DNA of 64,000 bases from Pandoraea anhela (GCF_902459655.1 NZ_CABPSB010000005.1:247956-311955); one strand, 5' to 3'. Positions 25,710-36,777 are shown, counted from the first letter of the stretch. Translations and numbers: made by a program. The notes: generated by a model not told the origin, from the letters alone.

Positions 25710-27431
25710 ATGAACGATCCCGTGCCTCGTCGGGTACCCGACGTCCAAGCCGAACTGAGTCGCGCTGCGCTCGACAGCGCGCCCTATGCCATGTTCGTCT
25801 GCACGGACGACGGCATGATCGAGCGCATGAACACGGCGTTCACGCGCCTGACGGGCTATCAGCCCGACGACCTGCTCGGCAAACGCGGTTTCCTCTCTCT
25901 GCTCGATCCCTCGGAACTTGCACGCCGGCGTCTGCCCGCCCTCGCCAGTCTGTCGGCCCACGAGCCGGTGCCGTACGACGACGAATGGCATCTGCTCACG
26001 CACATCCGCAGTTGGTTGCCGATCCGGTTGGCGCTCTCCTGCGTAGAACATGCGCCGGGCGAGCGGCGCTGGGTCGGCATCGTGCTCGACCTGTCGCAGC
26101 AGGTGCAGGTCGCATCGCGCTTGTGGTACGTCACGCATCACGATCCGGTGACCAATCTGCCCAATCAGACCTTGCTGAGCGAGCGGCTCGAACTGGCGAT
26201 CCACCGATGCGCGACGCAGCAGGTCGGGTTGACGGTGATGCTCGTCGAACTCGATCACTTGCGTAAGCTGCGAAGCACCTTCGGGCCGCCGACCGCCGAG
26301 TTGGCCCTGCGCATCGCTGCCGAGCGCCTGCGCGAAGCCAGCGGCCCCGAAGACGCCCTCGCCTGTCTGGGCGGCAGTCAGTTCGTCATCGTCACCAACG
26401 AGACAGGCGACGGCGCGCGGTTGCTCGCCGCGCGCATTCAGGCACGGCTCGCGCAATGGGTCGACGTCGATCAGAACGCGGTCGCGCTCGACGCCAGCAT
26501 TGGCGCGGTCAGCTACCCCGATCACGGCAACACCCCGGAGACGCTGTTGCGTCGCGCGCACGTCGCGCTCGGCATCGCCAGCGCCGCCGGCGGCGGTCTG
26601 CGCTTCTTCAGCAGTGAGATGGACTCGCAAACGCGGCGGCGCAACGAGCTGGAAAGCCTGTTGCGCGTGGCCGTGCATGAGCAAGCAAACGCGCAACTGC
26701 ATCTCGCCTACCAGCCGCAGGTCACGCTCGCGACCGGTGAGATCCGCAACGCCGAAACGCTGCTGCGCTGGCGTCACCCCATGCTCGGGGCGGTGGGTCC
26801 GGCCGAATTCGTGCCGATTGCCGAGACTTCCGGGCTGATCCTGCCGCTGGGCGAATGGGTCATGCAGACCGCATGCCGCGAGGCGAGCCGGTTGCTGCGG
26901 CGATGCGGCCATTTGCCGCGCATCTCGGTGAACGTCTCGTCGCAACAATTCGCGCGCCAGGACGTCGTGGGCATGGTCGAGCGCGCGTTGAACGTGAATG
27001 CGCTGGAGCCGCGCTATCTCGAAATCGAAATCACGGAAACGGTGCTGCTGGGCGACTCCAGCGCGGCCATCGGGTGCCTGCGCTCGCTGCACGATATGGG
27101 CGTGGAGATCGCCGTGGACGACTTCGGCACCGGCTACGCGAGCCTCGCCTACCTCACGCGCTTTCCGGTGCATCGCCTGAAGATCGATCAGAGCTTCGTG
27201 CGCGACATGCTCACTCATGCGCCGAGCCATGCGATCGTGAGCGCCGTCATCGCGATGGCTCACTCGCTCGGCTTGCGGGTCACGGCCGAGGGCGTCGAGA
27301 CGAAGGCGCAGGCGCAGCGACTCAACGAGCTGGGTTGCGACGAGGCGCAGGGATTCTGGTTCGCCCGCCCCGTCGACGCGCACGGTTTCTATCACATCGT
27401 GGCGCCCCTGGGCAGCAGCGCGAGACGCTGA
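25710..27431 (+). CDS. PAS - degenerate GGDEF - EAL protein, c-di-GMP phosphodiesterase
   Basis: A 573-residue cytoplasmic protein. A PAS sensor (about 15-130; MFVCTDDGMIERMNTAFTRLTGY) is followed by a GGDEF domain whose signature is degenerate (LGGSQFV at about 220), so it should not make c-di-GMP. The EAL domain (about 320-570) keeps the metal and catalytic set: ETLLRW (in place of EALLRW), EIEITET, DDFGTGYASL, KIDQSF and AEGVET. It should hydrolyse c-di-GMP. The gene is divergent from yfiR, so synthesis and breakdown modules share one control region. The start has GGAGG seven bases before ATG 25710. Confidence 0.9.
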   Translation: MNDPVPRRVPDVQAELSRAALDSAPYAMFVCTDDGMIERMNTAFTRLTGYQPDDLLGKRGFLSLLDPSELARRRLPALASLSAHEPVPYDDEWHLLTHIRSWLPIRLALSCVEHAPGERRWVGIVLDLSQQVQVASRLWYVTHHDPVTNLPNQTLLSERLELAIHRCATQQVGLTVMLVELDHLRKLRSTFGPPTAELALRIAAERLREASGPEDALACLGGSQFVIVTNETGDGARLLAARIQARLAQWVDVDQNAVALDASIGAVSYPDHGNTPETLLRRAHVALGIASAAGGGLRFFSSEMDSQTRRRNELESLLRVAVHEQANAQLHLAYQPQVTLATGEIRNAETLLRWRHPMLGAVGPAEFVPIAETSGLILPLGEWVMQTACREASRLLRRCGHLPRISVNVSSQQFARQDVVGMVERALNVNALEPRYLEIEITETVLLGDSSAAIGCLRSLHDMGVEIAVDDFGTGYASLAYLTRFPVHRLKIDQSFVRDMLTHAPSHAIVSAVIAMAHSLGLRVTAEGVETKAQAQRLNELGCDEAQGFWFARPVDAHGFYHIVAPLGSSARR

Positions 27432-27439
27432 GCCGCTGA

Positions 27440-28747
<1,308 letters not shown>

Positions 28748-28997
28748 ACGGCGAGACGGCGTGTCTCTGGCGCGCGTGCCCATGGCGGCGGTCGCCATCG
28801 GTTCGCGCGCGGTCCCTCCCGGCGCTTGCGCGCAACGGGGGCAACCGTGGGAACGCGTGCAAATGTAACCCCGGTAACGCGCGAGAATACGGCAGCAACG
28901 TTTCGTTACGCGTTACCGAAAACCAACAGGCGATACGACCGGTCGAACCGGCGTGCTGTGGTCTTGGGCTGCACCGCGTCACAACAGGGAGACGACC

Positions 28998-29657
28998 ATG
29001 AACCAACGAACCTTGCCGCGCATTCTGGCGGGCGCCGCGATGCTCACGACGCTCGCGGCCTTGCCGGAGGCGGCGTCCGCGCAGGCGGGGCAAGCCGTCA
29101 TCAATTCCCCGGCCAATGTGCGGGCAGGGCCTGCGACCGACTATCCGGTCGTCGCGCAGGCGGGCGCCGGCATGCCTGTGACGGTGTACGGCTGCCTCTC
29201 CGGCTATTCATGGTGCGACATCGGTTTGCCGGGCGCCCGAGGCTGGATTTACGCGGCGCTGCTCAGCTATCCGTATCAGGGCAATCCGGTGCCCGTGCTC
29301 AACTACGGAACGATGATCGGTCTGCCGATCATCACCTTCTCCATCGGCAGTTACTGGGGCAACTATTACCGTAACCGTCCCTGGTACCACGACCCGCGGT
29401 ATTGGCATCGTCCACCGCCGGGTCCGCGCCCGCCGCATTGGGGTCCCGGTCCGGGGCCACGACCACCGGGTCACTATCCGGGACCGGGGCCCCGCCCGCC
29501 GGGTGGTCACTACCCGGGGCCGCGGCCACGTCCGCCGGGCCATGGTGCAGGGCCGGGTCCAAGGCCGCCGGGGCATGGTGGTGGACATGGGGGCGGGCAT
29601 GGCGGCGGTCGCCCGCCGGGCGGTGGCCCCGGGGGTCAGGGCGGTCCAAATCGATAA
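28998..29657 (+). CDS. Secreted SH3-domain protein with Pro/Gly-rich tail
   Basis: A 219-residue exported protein. A signal peptide (RILAGAAMLTTLAALPEAASAQA) is followed by a bacterial SH3 domain (INSPANVRAGPATDYPVVAQAG to GARGWIYAALLSY, about 30-95) and then an extreme Pro/Gly/His tail built on GPRPPGH-like units (about 135-219). SH3 domains of this kind often bind peptidoglycan peptides. The start has AGGGAG seven bases before ATG 28998. The low-complexity tail could vary in length. A role at the cell envelope is inference. Confidence 0.85.
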   Translation: MNQRTLPRILAGAAMLTTLAALPEAASAQAGQAVINSPANVRAGPATDYPVVAQAGAGMPVTVYGCLSGYSWCDIGLPGARGWIYAALLSYPYQGNPVPVLNYGTMIGLPIITFSIGSYWGNYYRNRPWYHDPRYWHRPPPGPRPPHWGPGPGPRPPGHYPGPGPRPPGGHYPGPRPRPPGHGAGPGPRPPGHGGGHGGGHGGGRPPGGGPGGQGGPNR

Positions 29658-30394
29658 TGCGGGGGAGATTTTTGATGCGGGCGATGGAACGGCCGGGCCT
29701 ATAGGCGCCTTGAACGGGCGACTCCCGGATGGCGCGCGCTCGGGGCAACGGTAACTCGGCGGCCCGCAAGTTGGCCGGGGCGAAGCGGTGAGACCCAGAC
29801 CGGGTACAAAGCGTCGCCTCATAACACATCCCCCCCGAAATTCAGCAACCACTGCGCGCACTTTGGGGAAAACGCTTAAAATGTGAGCAATTCCGGCCAG
29901 GCGGAGGTGCCGAACTGGCGCCGATGGCCGGACCGCAGGACAGCGAGCCCTTGCACACACGGCGTCGGACCGGCGTCGATGTGCACCAACGTAGCAGACC
30001 CTTCAGCAGACCTATCTCCGGTGTGCCGGCGCGATTCCGAACCGATCGCGACGGTCACGGCAGTCCGGCAGGATCCTCAGTAAGTCTCGATCGTGTTCGT
30101 CCCGCTTCGATGCGCCCAACGGCGCGTCGTGGCATGCCTATCGCCTTGCCGCATCCGGCGCGCGTCATCCCCATGCGCCGGTTGCGGCCGATTCGCCCCG
30201 CATCGCGCGCGGGCCGCGCTAGCGCATCGACGAGGTTCGTCAACGCCTGTGGCTGCCGCCACGCATGGGAACGAGCGGCCACAAGCCCGGGGCGCCCTTG
30301 CAGCCAGGTCGCGGGACGTGTGTCCCGTGGATTCCCCGACGACGCACGCCATGCGAGCGTCAGGGGCACACGTTGCAGGAACCTTTTGCAGGCA
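29658..30394. other. Gap with no recognised gene
   Basis: About 740 bases lie between the SH3 protein and the permease. Frames here are open only because of the high GC content; they lack ribosome binding sites and family features. I see no tRNA, clear repeat or strong terminator. The region presumably holds the permease promoter. Confidence 0.4.
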
Positions 30395-31828
30395 ATGAGT
30401 CTTTTCCGAACCAAAAACATCGAGAACATGCTGGCCGCCGGCCGCACCGGCAGTCTCAAGAAAGTGCTGGGCCCGGTCGACCTCGTACTGATGGGCATCG
30501 GCGCCATCATCGGCACCGGTATCTTTGTGCTCACCGGCACCGGCGCACTGACCGCCGGCCCGGCGCTCACGCTCTCCTTCGTCATCGCGGCCATGGCCTG
30601 CGGCTTCGCCGCGCTGTGCTATGCCGAGTTCGCGTCCACCATTCCCGTATCCGGCTCCATCTACACCTACAGCTACGCCACGCTCGGTGAAATCGTCGCG
30701 TGGATCATCGGCTGGGATCTGATGCTCGAATACGGGTTGGCGTCCTCCGCCGTGTCCGTCGGCTGGTCCGGGTACTTCCAGTCGCTCGCCGCCGGCTTCG
30801 GCCTGCACCTGCCCGCCGCGATCACCGCTGCGCCCGGCAGCGTGCCCGGGGTGGCCTCCTTCATCAATCTGCCGGCCGTGGTCGTCATGCTGCTCGTCAC
30901 GTGGGTGCTGTCGTACGGCGTGCGCGAATCGGCGCGCATCAACAACCTGATGGTCGCGATCAAGATCGGCGTGGTGCTGCTGTTCATCGCGGTGGGCGTA
31001 TGGCACGTCAAGCCCGCCAACTGGACCCCGTTCATGCCGTTCGGCACCAGCGGCATGTTCAACGCGGCCGCGCTCGTGTTCTTCGCCTTCATCGGCTTCG
31101 ACGCGGTCACGTCCGCCGCCGAAGAAGTCCGCAATCCGGGCCGCGATCTGCCCATCGGCATCATCGGCTCGCTCATCGTCTGCACGCTGCTGTATGTGGC
31201 CGTGGCGGCGATCATGACCGGCATCGTGCCGTTCGCGCAGTTCGCCGGCGTGGATCACCCCGTGTCGCTGGCGCTGCAATACGCCGGGCAGAACTGGGTG
31301 GCGGGCTTCGTCGATCTGGGGGCGATTCTCGGCATGACCACCGTCATTCTCGTGATGACGTACGGCCAGACGCGCATCACCTACGCCATGTCGCGCGACG
31401 GTCTGCTGCCCCCGCTGCTCTCGCGCATTCACCCGACGCACAAGACGCCGTTCGCCGGCACGTGGATCATCGGTGTGGTGTTTGCCGTCATCGCCGGCTT
31501 CGTGCCGCTGGGGGTGCTCGCGGAGTTGATCAACATCGGCACGCTGTCGGCGTTTGCACTCGTGTCCATCGCCGTGCTCGTGTTACGCCGCACGCGGCCC
31601 GATCTGCCGCGTGCCTTCCGCGTGCCGGGCGCACCGGTCGTGCCGCTGATTTCCGCCGGCCTTTGCCTGTTCCTGATGGCGCATCTGCAAGCGGCCACGT
31701 GGATCGCCTTCGCCGTGTGGCTCGCCATCGGCATGGTGATCTACTTCACTTATGCGCGCCGCAACGCCCTGCTCCACACGCACGGCGATATGCCGCACGC
31801 GACGGCGCTCAGCCGAAATTGCGATTGA
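30395..31828 (+). CDS. Amino acid permease, APC family (cationic amino acid type)
   Basis: A 477-residue permease with twelve or more hydrophobic segments. LMGIGAIIGTGIFVLTG is the family's first-helix motif, and FFAFIGFDAVTSAAEEVRNPGRDLP is the conserved region around helix 6 and its loop. The closest group is the cationic amino acid transporters such as YfnA. It imports an amino acid at the inner membrane; specificity cannot be read. The start is ATG 30395 (SLFRTKNIENML is the typical N-terminus); longer frames to 29924 are not hydrophobic or conserved. The end overlaps the convergent small gene by 20 bases. Confidence 0.9.
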   Translation: MSLFRTKNIENMLAAGRTGSLKKVLGPVDLVLMGIGAIIGTGIFVLTGTGALTAGPALTLSFVIAAMACGFAALCYAEFASTIPVSGSIYTYSYATLGEIVAWIIGWDLMLEYGLASSAVSVGWSGYFQSLAAGFGLHLPAAITAAPGSVPGVASFINLPAVVVMLLVTWVLSYGVRESARINNLMVAIKIGVVLLFIAVGVWHVKPANWTPFMPFGTSGMFNAAALVFFAFIGFDAVTSAAEEVRNPGRDLPIGIIGSLIVCTLLYVAVAAIMTGIVPFAQFAGVDHPVSLALQYAGQNWVAGFVDLGAILGMTTVILVMTYGQTRITYAMSRDGLLPPLLSRIHPTHKTPFAGTWIIGVVFAVIAGFVPLGVLAELINIGTLSAFALVSIAVLVLRRTRPDLPRAFRVPGAPVVPLISAGLCLFLMAHLQAATWIAFAVWLAIGMVIYFTYARRNALLHTHGDMPHATALSRNCD

Positions 31829-32102
31829 GCCATACCGCGCCATAGCCCAGCGCGAACATGGTGAGCAGCAGCGGCACGGAGATGCGGATGATCTGAATGA
31901 TGAGCGGGCGCGGCGGCAGGGCTTCTTCCTGCGGCATGCGCCCGGCCTCGTGCAACGCCCCCGTGCACAGCGCCGCCGCCACCGCGCTGGCAAACACCCA
32001 GAACGTCTGGTTGTAGAGCAACGCGATGAGCAGCAACGTGAGTGCCACGTTGCGTCCGTGATAGATCAGATTGACGGTGTTGCGAAAGGCTTGCGGCGAC
32101 AT
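31809..32102 (-). CDS. Small two-TM membrane protein, unknown
   Basis: A 97-residue protein with hydrophobic segments ALTLLLIALLYNQTFWVFASAVAAALCTGAL and ISVPLLLTMFALGYGAVWL separated by an acidic/Pro-rich loop. I do not recognise a family. The start is uncertain: ATG 32102 has no good ribosome binding site, and a GTG at 32135 would add eleven residues. It is convergent with, and overlaps, the end of the amino acid permease gene. Confidence 0.6.
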   Translation of the reverse strand: MSPQAFRNTVNLIYHGRNVALTLLLIALLYNQTFWVFASAVAAALCTGALHEAGRMPQEEALPPRPLIIQIIRISVPLLLTMFALGYGAVWLNRNFG

Positions 32103-32353
32103 GTCGGAAAAGCACTGACGAGTGCATGGCTGCACCGCCGGCGCGAAGGGCGTTGTGATTTGTCCTTTTGACCGGCAACACGCCTCACGACGCGTCGCGG
32201 CCCTCGAAAGCTGAGCAAGAGCTTATCCACACTTAACGGCTTTCGCCAGCCGAGTCTTTAACGCACGGCGATGGGCGCGACGACGCGACCGTGCCCCCTT
32301 CGCCCCCGACACGCCGATGCAGGGCGCCATACGAATGGAGTATCCTCCCCCGC

Positions 32354-33067
32354 ATGACAGCCCCTGCCTCCACCCGTCTCAAGCACGCCGCGCAGGACAC
32401 CCGCGAGGGTGCTCCGCAGCGTGCCGTCTATGTCATCGTGGCGCATCCGCGCTGGCGCGACTCACGCGTCAACCGCCGCCTGCTCGACGCCGCACGCGGC
32501 ATCGACGGTGTCGACGTCAACGATCTCTATTCGACCTATCCCGACTTCAGCATCGACGTCGCCGCCGAGCAGCAGCGCGTGGCGCGCGCCGACCTGATCG
32601 TCCTGGTTCATCCGATCTACTGGTACAGCATGCCGCCGCTGCAAAAGCTCTGGTTCGACGAAGTCCTGTCGTGGGGCTGGGCCTACGGACACGACGGTCA
32701 TGCCCTCGCCAACAAAGACCTCTGGCTGGTCGCCAGCACCGGCGGCCCGCTGGAGAGCTATCGCCCGGAGGGCTACAACCAGCACGAGTTCGCCGCCTTC
32801 CTGCCCCCGTACGAACAAACGGCGCACCTGTGCGGCATGCGCTTCCTGCCGCCGCACGTGCTCTACGGCGCGCACCGCTGCGACGCCGCCGCGCTCGACA
32901 CTCATGTGAGCGACTTCGCGGGACGCCTTGCGACTTACCCCCAATGGCCGGAACTAATTGCGATGGCGGATGCGCCCGAGTGTCAGGCCATTCCGTCGAC
33001 GGACCGTCCGCTCGGCGCGACGGGCGACGCATCCGACGCCGACACCACCGCCGGGAGGGCCGCCTGA
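32354..33067 (+). CDS. kefF: KefF-like NAD(P)H oxidoreductase, potassium-efflux ancillary protein
   Basis: A 237-residue flavodoxin-like quinone reductase. VYVIVAHPRWRDSRVNRRLLDAA is the FMN-binding N-terminus, HPIYWYSMPPLQKLWFDEVLSWGWAYG is the family's core region, and WLVASTGGPLESYRPEGYNQH is the loop that binds cofactor. KefF proteins bind KefC and raise its activity, and they reduce electrophilic quinones. The stop overlaps the kefC start (TGATG at 33065), so the two are translated together. The C-terminal 30 residues are rich in Asp and Ala and appear disordered. Confidence 0.88.
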   Translation: MTAPASTRLKHAAQDTREGAPQRAVYVIVAHPRWRDSRVNRRLLDAARGIDGVDVNDLYSTYPDFSIDVAAEQQRVARADLIVLVHPIYWYSMPPLQKLWFDEVLSWGWAYGHDGHALANKDLWLVASTGGPLESYRPEGYNQHEFAAFLPPYEQTAHLCGMRFLPPHVLYGAHRCDAAALDTHVSDFAGRLATYPQWPELIAMADAPECQAIPSTDRPLGATGDASDADTTAGRAA

Positions 33068-35001
33068 TGGAACACGTGCCGTCCTGGTTGCTTGCCAGTC
33101 TGATCTATCTGGCGGCCGCCGTCATCGTCGTGCCGCTGTCACGCGCGCTCGGTCTTGGCGCGATCATCGGCTACCTCGCCGCCGGAATCGCGATCGGTCC
33201 GTGGGGGTTGGGGCTGGTCGCCCGTGTCGAAGACGTGCTGCACTTCGCCGAATTCGGCGTGGTGCTCATGCTGTTTCTCGTAGGTCTCGAACTTGAGCCG
33301 CGACGTCTGTGGAGCTTGCGACGACCGATCTTCGGCTGGGGCTCGGCGCAGGTCGTCGGCTGTGCCGTGCTGCTCTTCGCGGCCGGGTTCGCGCTGGGCG
33401 CACCGTGGCGCATCGCCCTCGTCGCAGCGCTGGGTCTGGCACTGTCGTCCACCGCGATCGCGTTGCAGGTGATGGCCGAGCGCAACATGCTCGCCACCGC
33501 CAGCGGTCAGGCAGGCTTCTCGATCCTGCTGTTTCAGGACGTCGCCGCCATTCCGATTCTGGCGTTGCTCCCGCTGCTCGCGAACTCCCTCGACAGTCAC
33601 ACGATGACGGGCACCACCCGCGCGCTCGAAGCCCTGAAGATCGTCGGCGTGATCGCCGCCATCATTCTCGGTGGCCGGCTGGCGTTGCGCCCGCTGTTGC
33701 GCTGGATCGCCAACAGCAAGACGCCGGAGATCTTCACGGCGGCGTCGCTGCTGCTGGTCGTCGCCATTGCGACGTTGATGCAGCTGGTCGGTCTTTCGAT
33801 GGCGCTCGGCGCGTTCCTCGCCGGTGTGCTGCTCGCCGAGAGCGAGTACCGTCGCGAGCTCGAGACCGACATCGAGCCGTTCAAGGGCTTGCTGCTCGGC
33901 TTGTTCTTCATCGCCGTGGGCATGAGCATCGACTTCGGCGTGCTGCTCGCGCAACCGCTGCGCATGATCGCGGTCGTCGCGGGCTTCATGGCGCTCAAGG
34001 GACTGGCGATTTACAGTCTGTCCCGGCTCATGCAACTGCCGTATCAGGAGCGGCCCATCTTCACGCTGCTGCTCGCGCAAGGCGGCGAATTCGCGTTCGT
34101 GGTGTTCCAGTCGGCAGGACCGCAAGTCTTGCCTGCGGCGGTGTCGTCGTTCCTCATCGGCGCCGTGGCGTTGTCGATGCTGATCTCGCCGCTGCTGCTC
34201 GTCGCCATCGACAAGTGGCTGCTGCCGCGCTACAGCGTGAAGGGATCGCCTCGCATGGAGGAAATTTCGGAGCCTCAGTCGGCGAATGTGGTGATTTGCG
34301 GATTCGGGCGGTATGGGCAGATTGTCGGTCGTGCGCTGGTGCCGCAAGGCGTATCGGTCACGGTGCTCGATCACGATCCCGACACCATCGAGAGCCTGCG
34401 TCAGTTCGGCTTCCGGGTGTTCTATGGCGATGCAACGCGCCTCGACCTGCTGCGTATCGCCGGCGTCGCGAACGCCCGTGCGGTCGTCGTCGCCGTGGAC
34501 GACATCGATCAGTCGCTTGAAATCGTCGACCTGATGCGCGAGCACTTCCCCGATGTGCCGATCGTGGCCAGAGCACGCAATGTCGGACACTTGTTCCAGT
34601 TGCGTGAGCGTGGCGTACAGCACATCGAACGCGAGGTCTTCGAGTCGTCGCTGCGCAGTGCGCGCTCGGTGCTCGAAGCCCTCGGATGGCCGGCCGCCGA
34701 AGCGCGCGAGGCGACGATGGCGTTCCGACGTGCCAATGTGCAATTGACGGACGAAATGTTTCCCTCCTATCAGGATCGCAACAAGATGATCGCCACAGCG
34801 AAGGAAGGGCGGCGTCAGTTCGAGGAACAGATGGCGCGCGAGCGTGCCACGCGCCGCGCGCAACGTCAGGTCACTTTCGGGTGGGACGGCGACCGTGCGC
34901 CCGACAGCCCCGCTGCGCCAGCCAACGCCGACACCAACGCGCAGGCGACATCGCAGGCGCAGGCACGCACGAACGACTCGGCGCACGATCGCCGCGCCTG
35001 A
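33067..35001 (+). CDS. kefC: Glutathione-regulated potassium-efflux system protein KefC/KefB
   Basis: A 644-residue protein. About twelve N-terminal membrane segments form a CPA2-type exchanger (LGLGAIIGYLAAGIAIGPWGLGL; QDVAAIPILALLPLLA contains the conserved QD). A cytoplasmic RCK/TrkA-N domain follows from about residue 405 (VVICGFGRYGQIVGRALVPQG, FYGDATRLDLL), then a tail rich in Ala and Gln. It expels K+ and takes up H+ to protect against electrophiles, is gated by glutathione adducts, and is assisted by KefF encoded directly upstream. The start is the ATG that overlaps the kefF stop. Confidence 0.92.
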   Translation: MEHVPSWLLASLIYLAAAVIVVPLSRALGLGAIIGYLAAGIAIGPWGLGLVARVEDVLHFAEFGVVLMLFLVGLELEPRRLWSLRRPIFGWGSAQVVGCAVLLFAAGFALGAPWRIALVAALGLALSSTAIALQVMAERNMLATASGQAGFSILLFQDVAAIPILALLPLLANSLDSHTMTGTTRALEALKIVGVIAAIILGGRLALRPLLRWIANSKTPEIFTAASLLLVVAIATLMQLVGLSMALGAFLAGVLLAESEYRRELETDIEPFKGLLLGLFFIAVGMSIDFGVLLAQPLRMIAVVAGFMALKGLAIYSLSRLMQLPYQERPIFTLLLAQGGEFAFVVFQSAGPQVLPAAVSSFLIGAVALSMLISPLLLVAIDKWLLPRYSVKGSPRMEEISEPQSANVVICGFGRYGQIVGRALVPQGVSVTVLDHDPDTIESLRQFGFRVFYGDATRLDLLRIAGVANARAVVVAVDDIDQSLEIVDLMREHFPDVPIVARARNVGHLFQLRERGVQHIEREVFESSLRSARSVLEALGWPAAEAREATMAFRRANVQLTDEMFPSYQDRNKMIATAKEGRRQFEEQMARERATRRAQRQVTFGWDGDRAPDSPAAPANADTNAQATSQAQARTNDSAHDRRA

Positions 35002-35091
35002 CCCCCGGCGTTCCCTGTCGCGGCGATAGGGAACGCCGATCGCAACACCCGCGCAGCGCCAGCAAACCCGATCTTGCCGGCGCGTGCGCGA

Positions 35092-35517
35092 TCAGTCGAA
35101 CGGCTTGAAGTGGCCGTCGACGGGCACTTGCGCATCGGCGCGCAGGCGCGTTTCGGCATCCACACCCGCCAGCCCGCGATAGTAAAGATGCACGGCGATG
35201 GCTGCCGAGTAACGACGGATTTCGACGAGCGTGAGATGCGCGTGCTCGGCCGATGTGAACATCAGATACGGCGATTCTTCTTCGATCAGACCGGCGACCT
35301 GATGCAGCCCGTGACGGTGCAGCACTTCCGTGAGCTCGTCGCGGCTGCGGTGCGTGTTCGCATCGGTGGCCGGGTACATCATGCGCAGCAGGGCGAGCGG
35401 ATGATCGGCGACGGCGAGCGAGAGCGCCTGTACGACAGCGTGACTGTCGAGAGCCGTAGCCACGGCTTCACCTTCGGGACGATGCTGCGGAAAGAGTTGC
35501 TCAAGGGTCAGCGACAT
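35092..35517 (-). CDS. Conserved hypothetical protein, 141 aa
   Basis: A 141-residue soluble protein (MSLTLEQLFPQHRPEGEA through DAQVPVDGHFKPFD). It is predicted mostly helical, with no signal peptide or known motif. ATG 35517 has GGA ten bases upstream; the frame extends to 35544 without a better start. It is convergent with kefC and divergent from the ferritin-like gene. The function is unknown. Confidence 0.7.
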   Translation of the reverse strand: MSLTLEQLFPQHRPEGEAVATALDSHAVVQALSLAVADHPLALLRMMYPATDANTHRSRDELTEVLHRHGLHQVAGLIEEESPYLMFTSAEHAHLTLVEIRRYSAAIAVHLYYRGLAGVDAETRLRADAQVPVDGHFKPFD

Positions 35518-35820
35518 GATGTGTCCAGTGCAAGGTAGCTGCAAAAACTGCGACAGCGGTTCTACAGTCTAGCCACGTCTGCGCGCGCGATGTAGCGCAT
35601 CGTGCGAATACCTGCGTTGCATGCCCCGCAACAATTACCAAATATTTCGGCGTTGCACCGCACCTGCCTGCCACGTCCTCCAACACATTTCCCAATACCT
35701 CACGACCACAGACCACTGCCCGCCGGGCGGTGATGATGCCCGCCGCGCACCTGCTGCCGAACGCGCGCCGCCGACAGGGATCTTCCCCCCGTCTACACGA
35801 CGCGTGCGTATCGCAAATGG

Positions 35821-35826
35821 TATGAT
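35821..35826 (+). promoter_or_regulatory. Candidate -10 box for the ferritin-like gene
   Basis: TATGAT at 35821-35826 lies 31 bases before the ATG at 35857. A -35 box is not clear. The rest of the 339-base gap (35518-35856) has an AT-rich patch near 35630-35660 but no gene. Confidence 0.4.
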
Positions 35827-35856
35827 TTTTGCCGACGCCGACATGACCCATACCGT

Positions 35857-36777
35857 ATGCGATATCCCGACCAGATGTCCGAGACGTTAGCGGCAGCCGT
35901 GGCAGAGGCCGACCATGTCATGCGCCATTGGCAGTACGATGTCGATGGCCCCGTGAAAATTGGTTCGGACTCCCACAAACGCATGTTCTGCCGCATGCTG
36001 CTGGAGTCTCACAACCCCTACAAGCCGTCCGTCATCGAGTGGCCGACGTTGCCGCCCGACGCCCTCAAACGCCTGACTGCGCTGCCCATCTGGGACATTG
36101 CCGTGCAGACGGAGGGTCGCGCGTCCATTCGCGTCGCGACTTATGCGGCAACGGTTCAGGACCCGTTGCTGCGCGAAGCGCTCGTCATGGACGGCGACGA
36201 AGAGGCGCGACACAAAGTCGTGCTCTCCAAACTGGTGCAAGCCTACGGCATCGAACTCGCCGAGGAGCCGCCCTACCCGCCGCCCAAAGACGCCGAATGG
36301 GCGTGGATGAAAACGGGCTTCAGCGAGTGCATCGACAGTTTCGTCGCCTTCGGTCTGTTCCGCTCGGCGCAGCGCTCCGGCTATTTCCCTGAAGCGCTGG
36401 TCGAGACCTTCGAGCCGGTGATTCAGGAGGAAGCGCGTCACATCCTGTTCTTTGCGAACTGGGTCGCCTGGTACCGGCGAACGCTCCCGCGCTGGAAGCG
36501 CCCGTGGTTCTACGCGCGCGTGGCCGCCGTCTGGGTCACGCTGATCTGGGATCGCATGGCGATCGCACGCGGCATCGACACCGACGGCGTGGCGCGCGAC
36601 GCGAACTTTCCCGCGACCGGCACCGCCGATATCGGCGAATCGCTCAAGCCACGCGATCTGATCCTGCTGTGTCTGGAGGAAGACGCGCGACGCATGGACG
36701 GTTACGACAAGCGTCTGCTGCGCCCGACATTCGTACCGAAGCTCGCCCGCATCGCACTGCGTTTCATGAAGGCGTGA
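35857..36777 (+). CDS. Ferritin-like diiron domain protein
   Basis: A 306-residue helical protein with two EEARH motifs, at 115-119 and 191-195, which together with nearby acidic residues would bind a diiron centre as in the ferritin-like/rubrerythrin superfamily. The C-terminus (RPTFVPKLARIALRFMKA) is basic and amphipathic and could touch the membrane. The reaction is unknown: hydroxylase, oxygenase or storage role are all possible. The start could also be ATG 35875. A perfect terminator hairpin follows at 36812. Confidence 0.82.
   Translation: MRYPDQMSETLAAAVAEADHVMRHWQYDVDGPVKIGSDSHKRMFCRMLLESHNPYKPSVIEWPTLPPDALKRLTALPIWDIAVQTEGRASIRVATYAATVQDPLLREALVMDGDEEARHKVVLSKLVQAYGIELAEEPPYPPPKDAEWAWMKTGFSECIDSFVAFGLFRSAQRSGYFPEALVETFEPVIQEEARHILFFANWVAWYRRTLPRWKRPWFYARVAAVWVTLIWDRMAIARGIDTDGVARDANFPATGTADIGESLKPRDLILLCLEEDARRMDGYDKRLLRPTFVPKLARIALRFMKA

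Noticed and set aside
33139-34986. A 615-codon minus-strand frame opposite kefC
   Set aside because: Antisense of a well-supported transporter; composition typical of a shadow frame.
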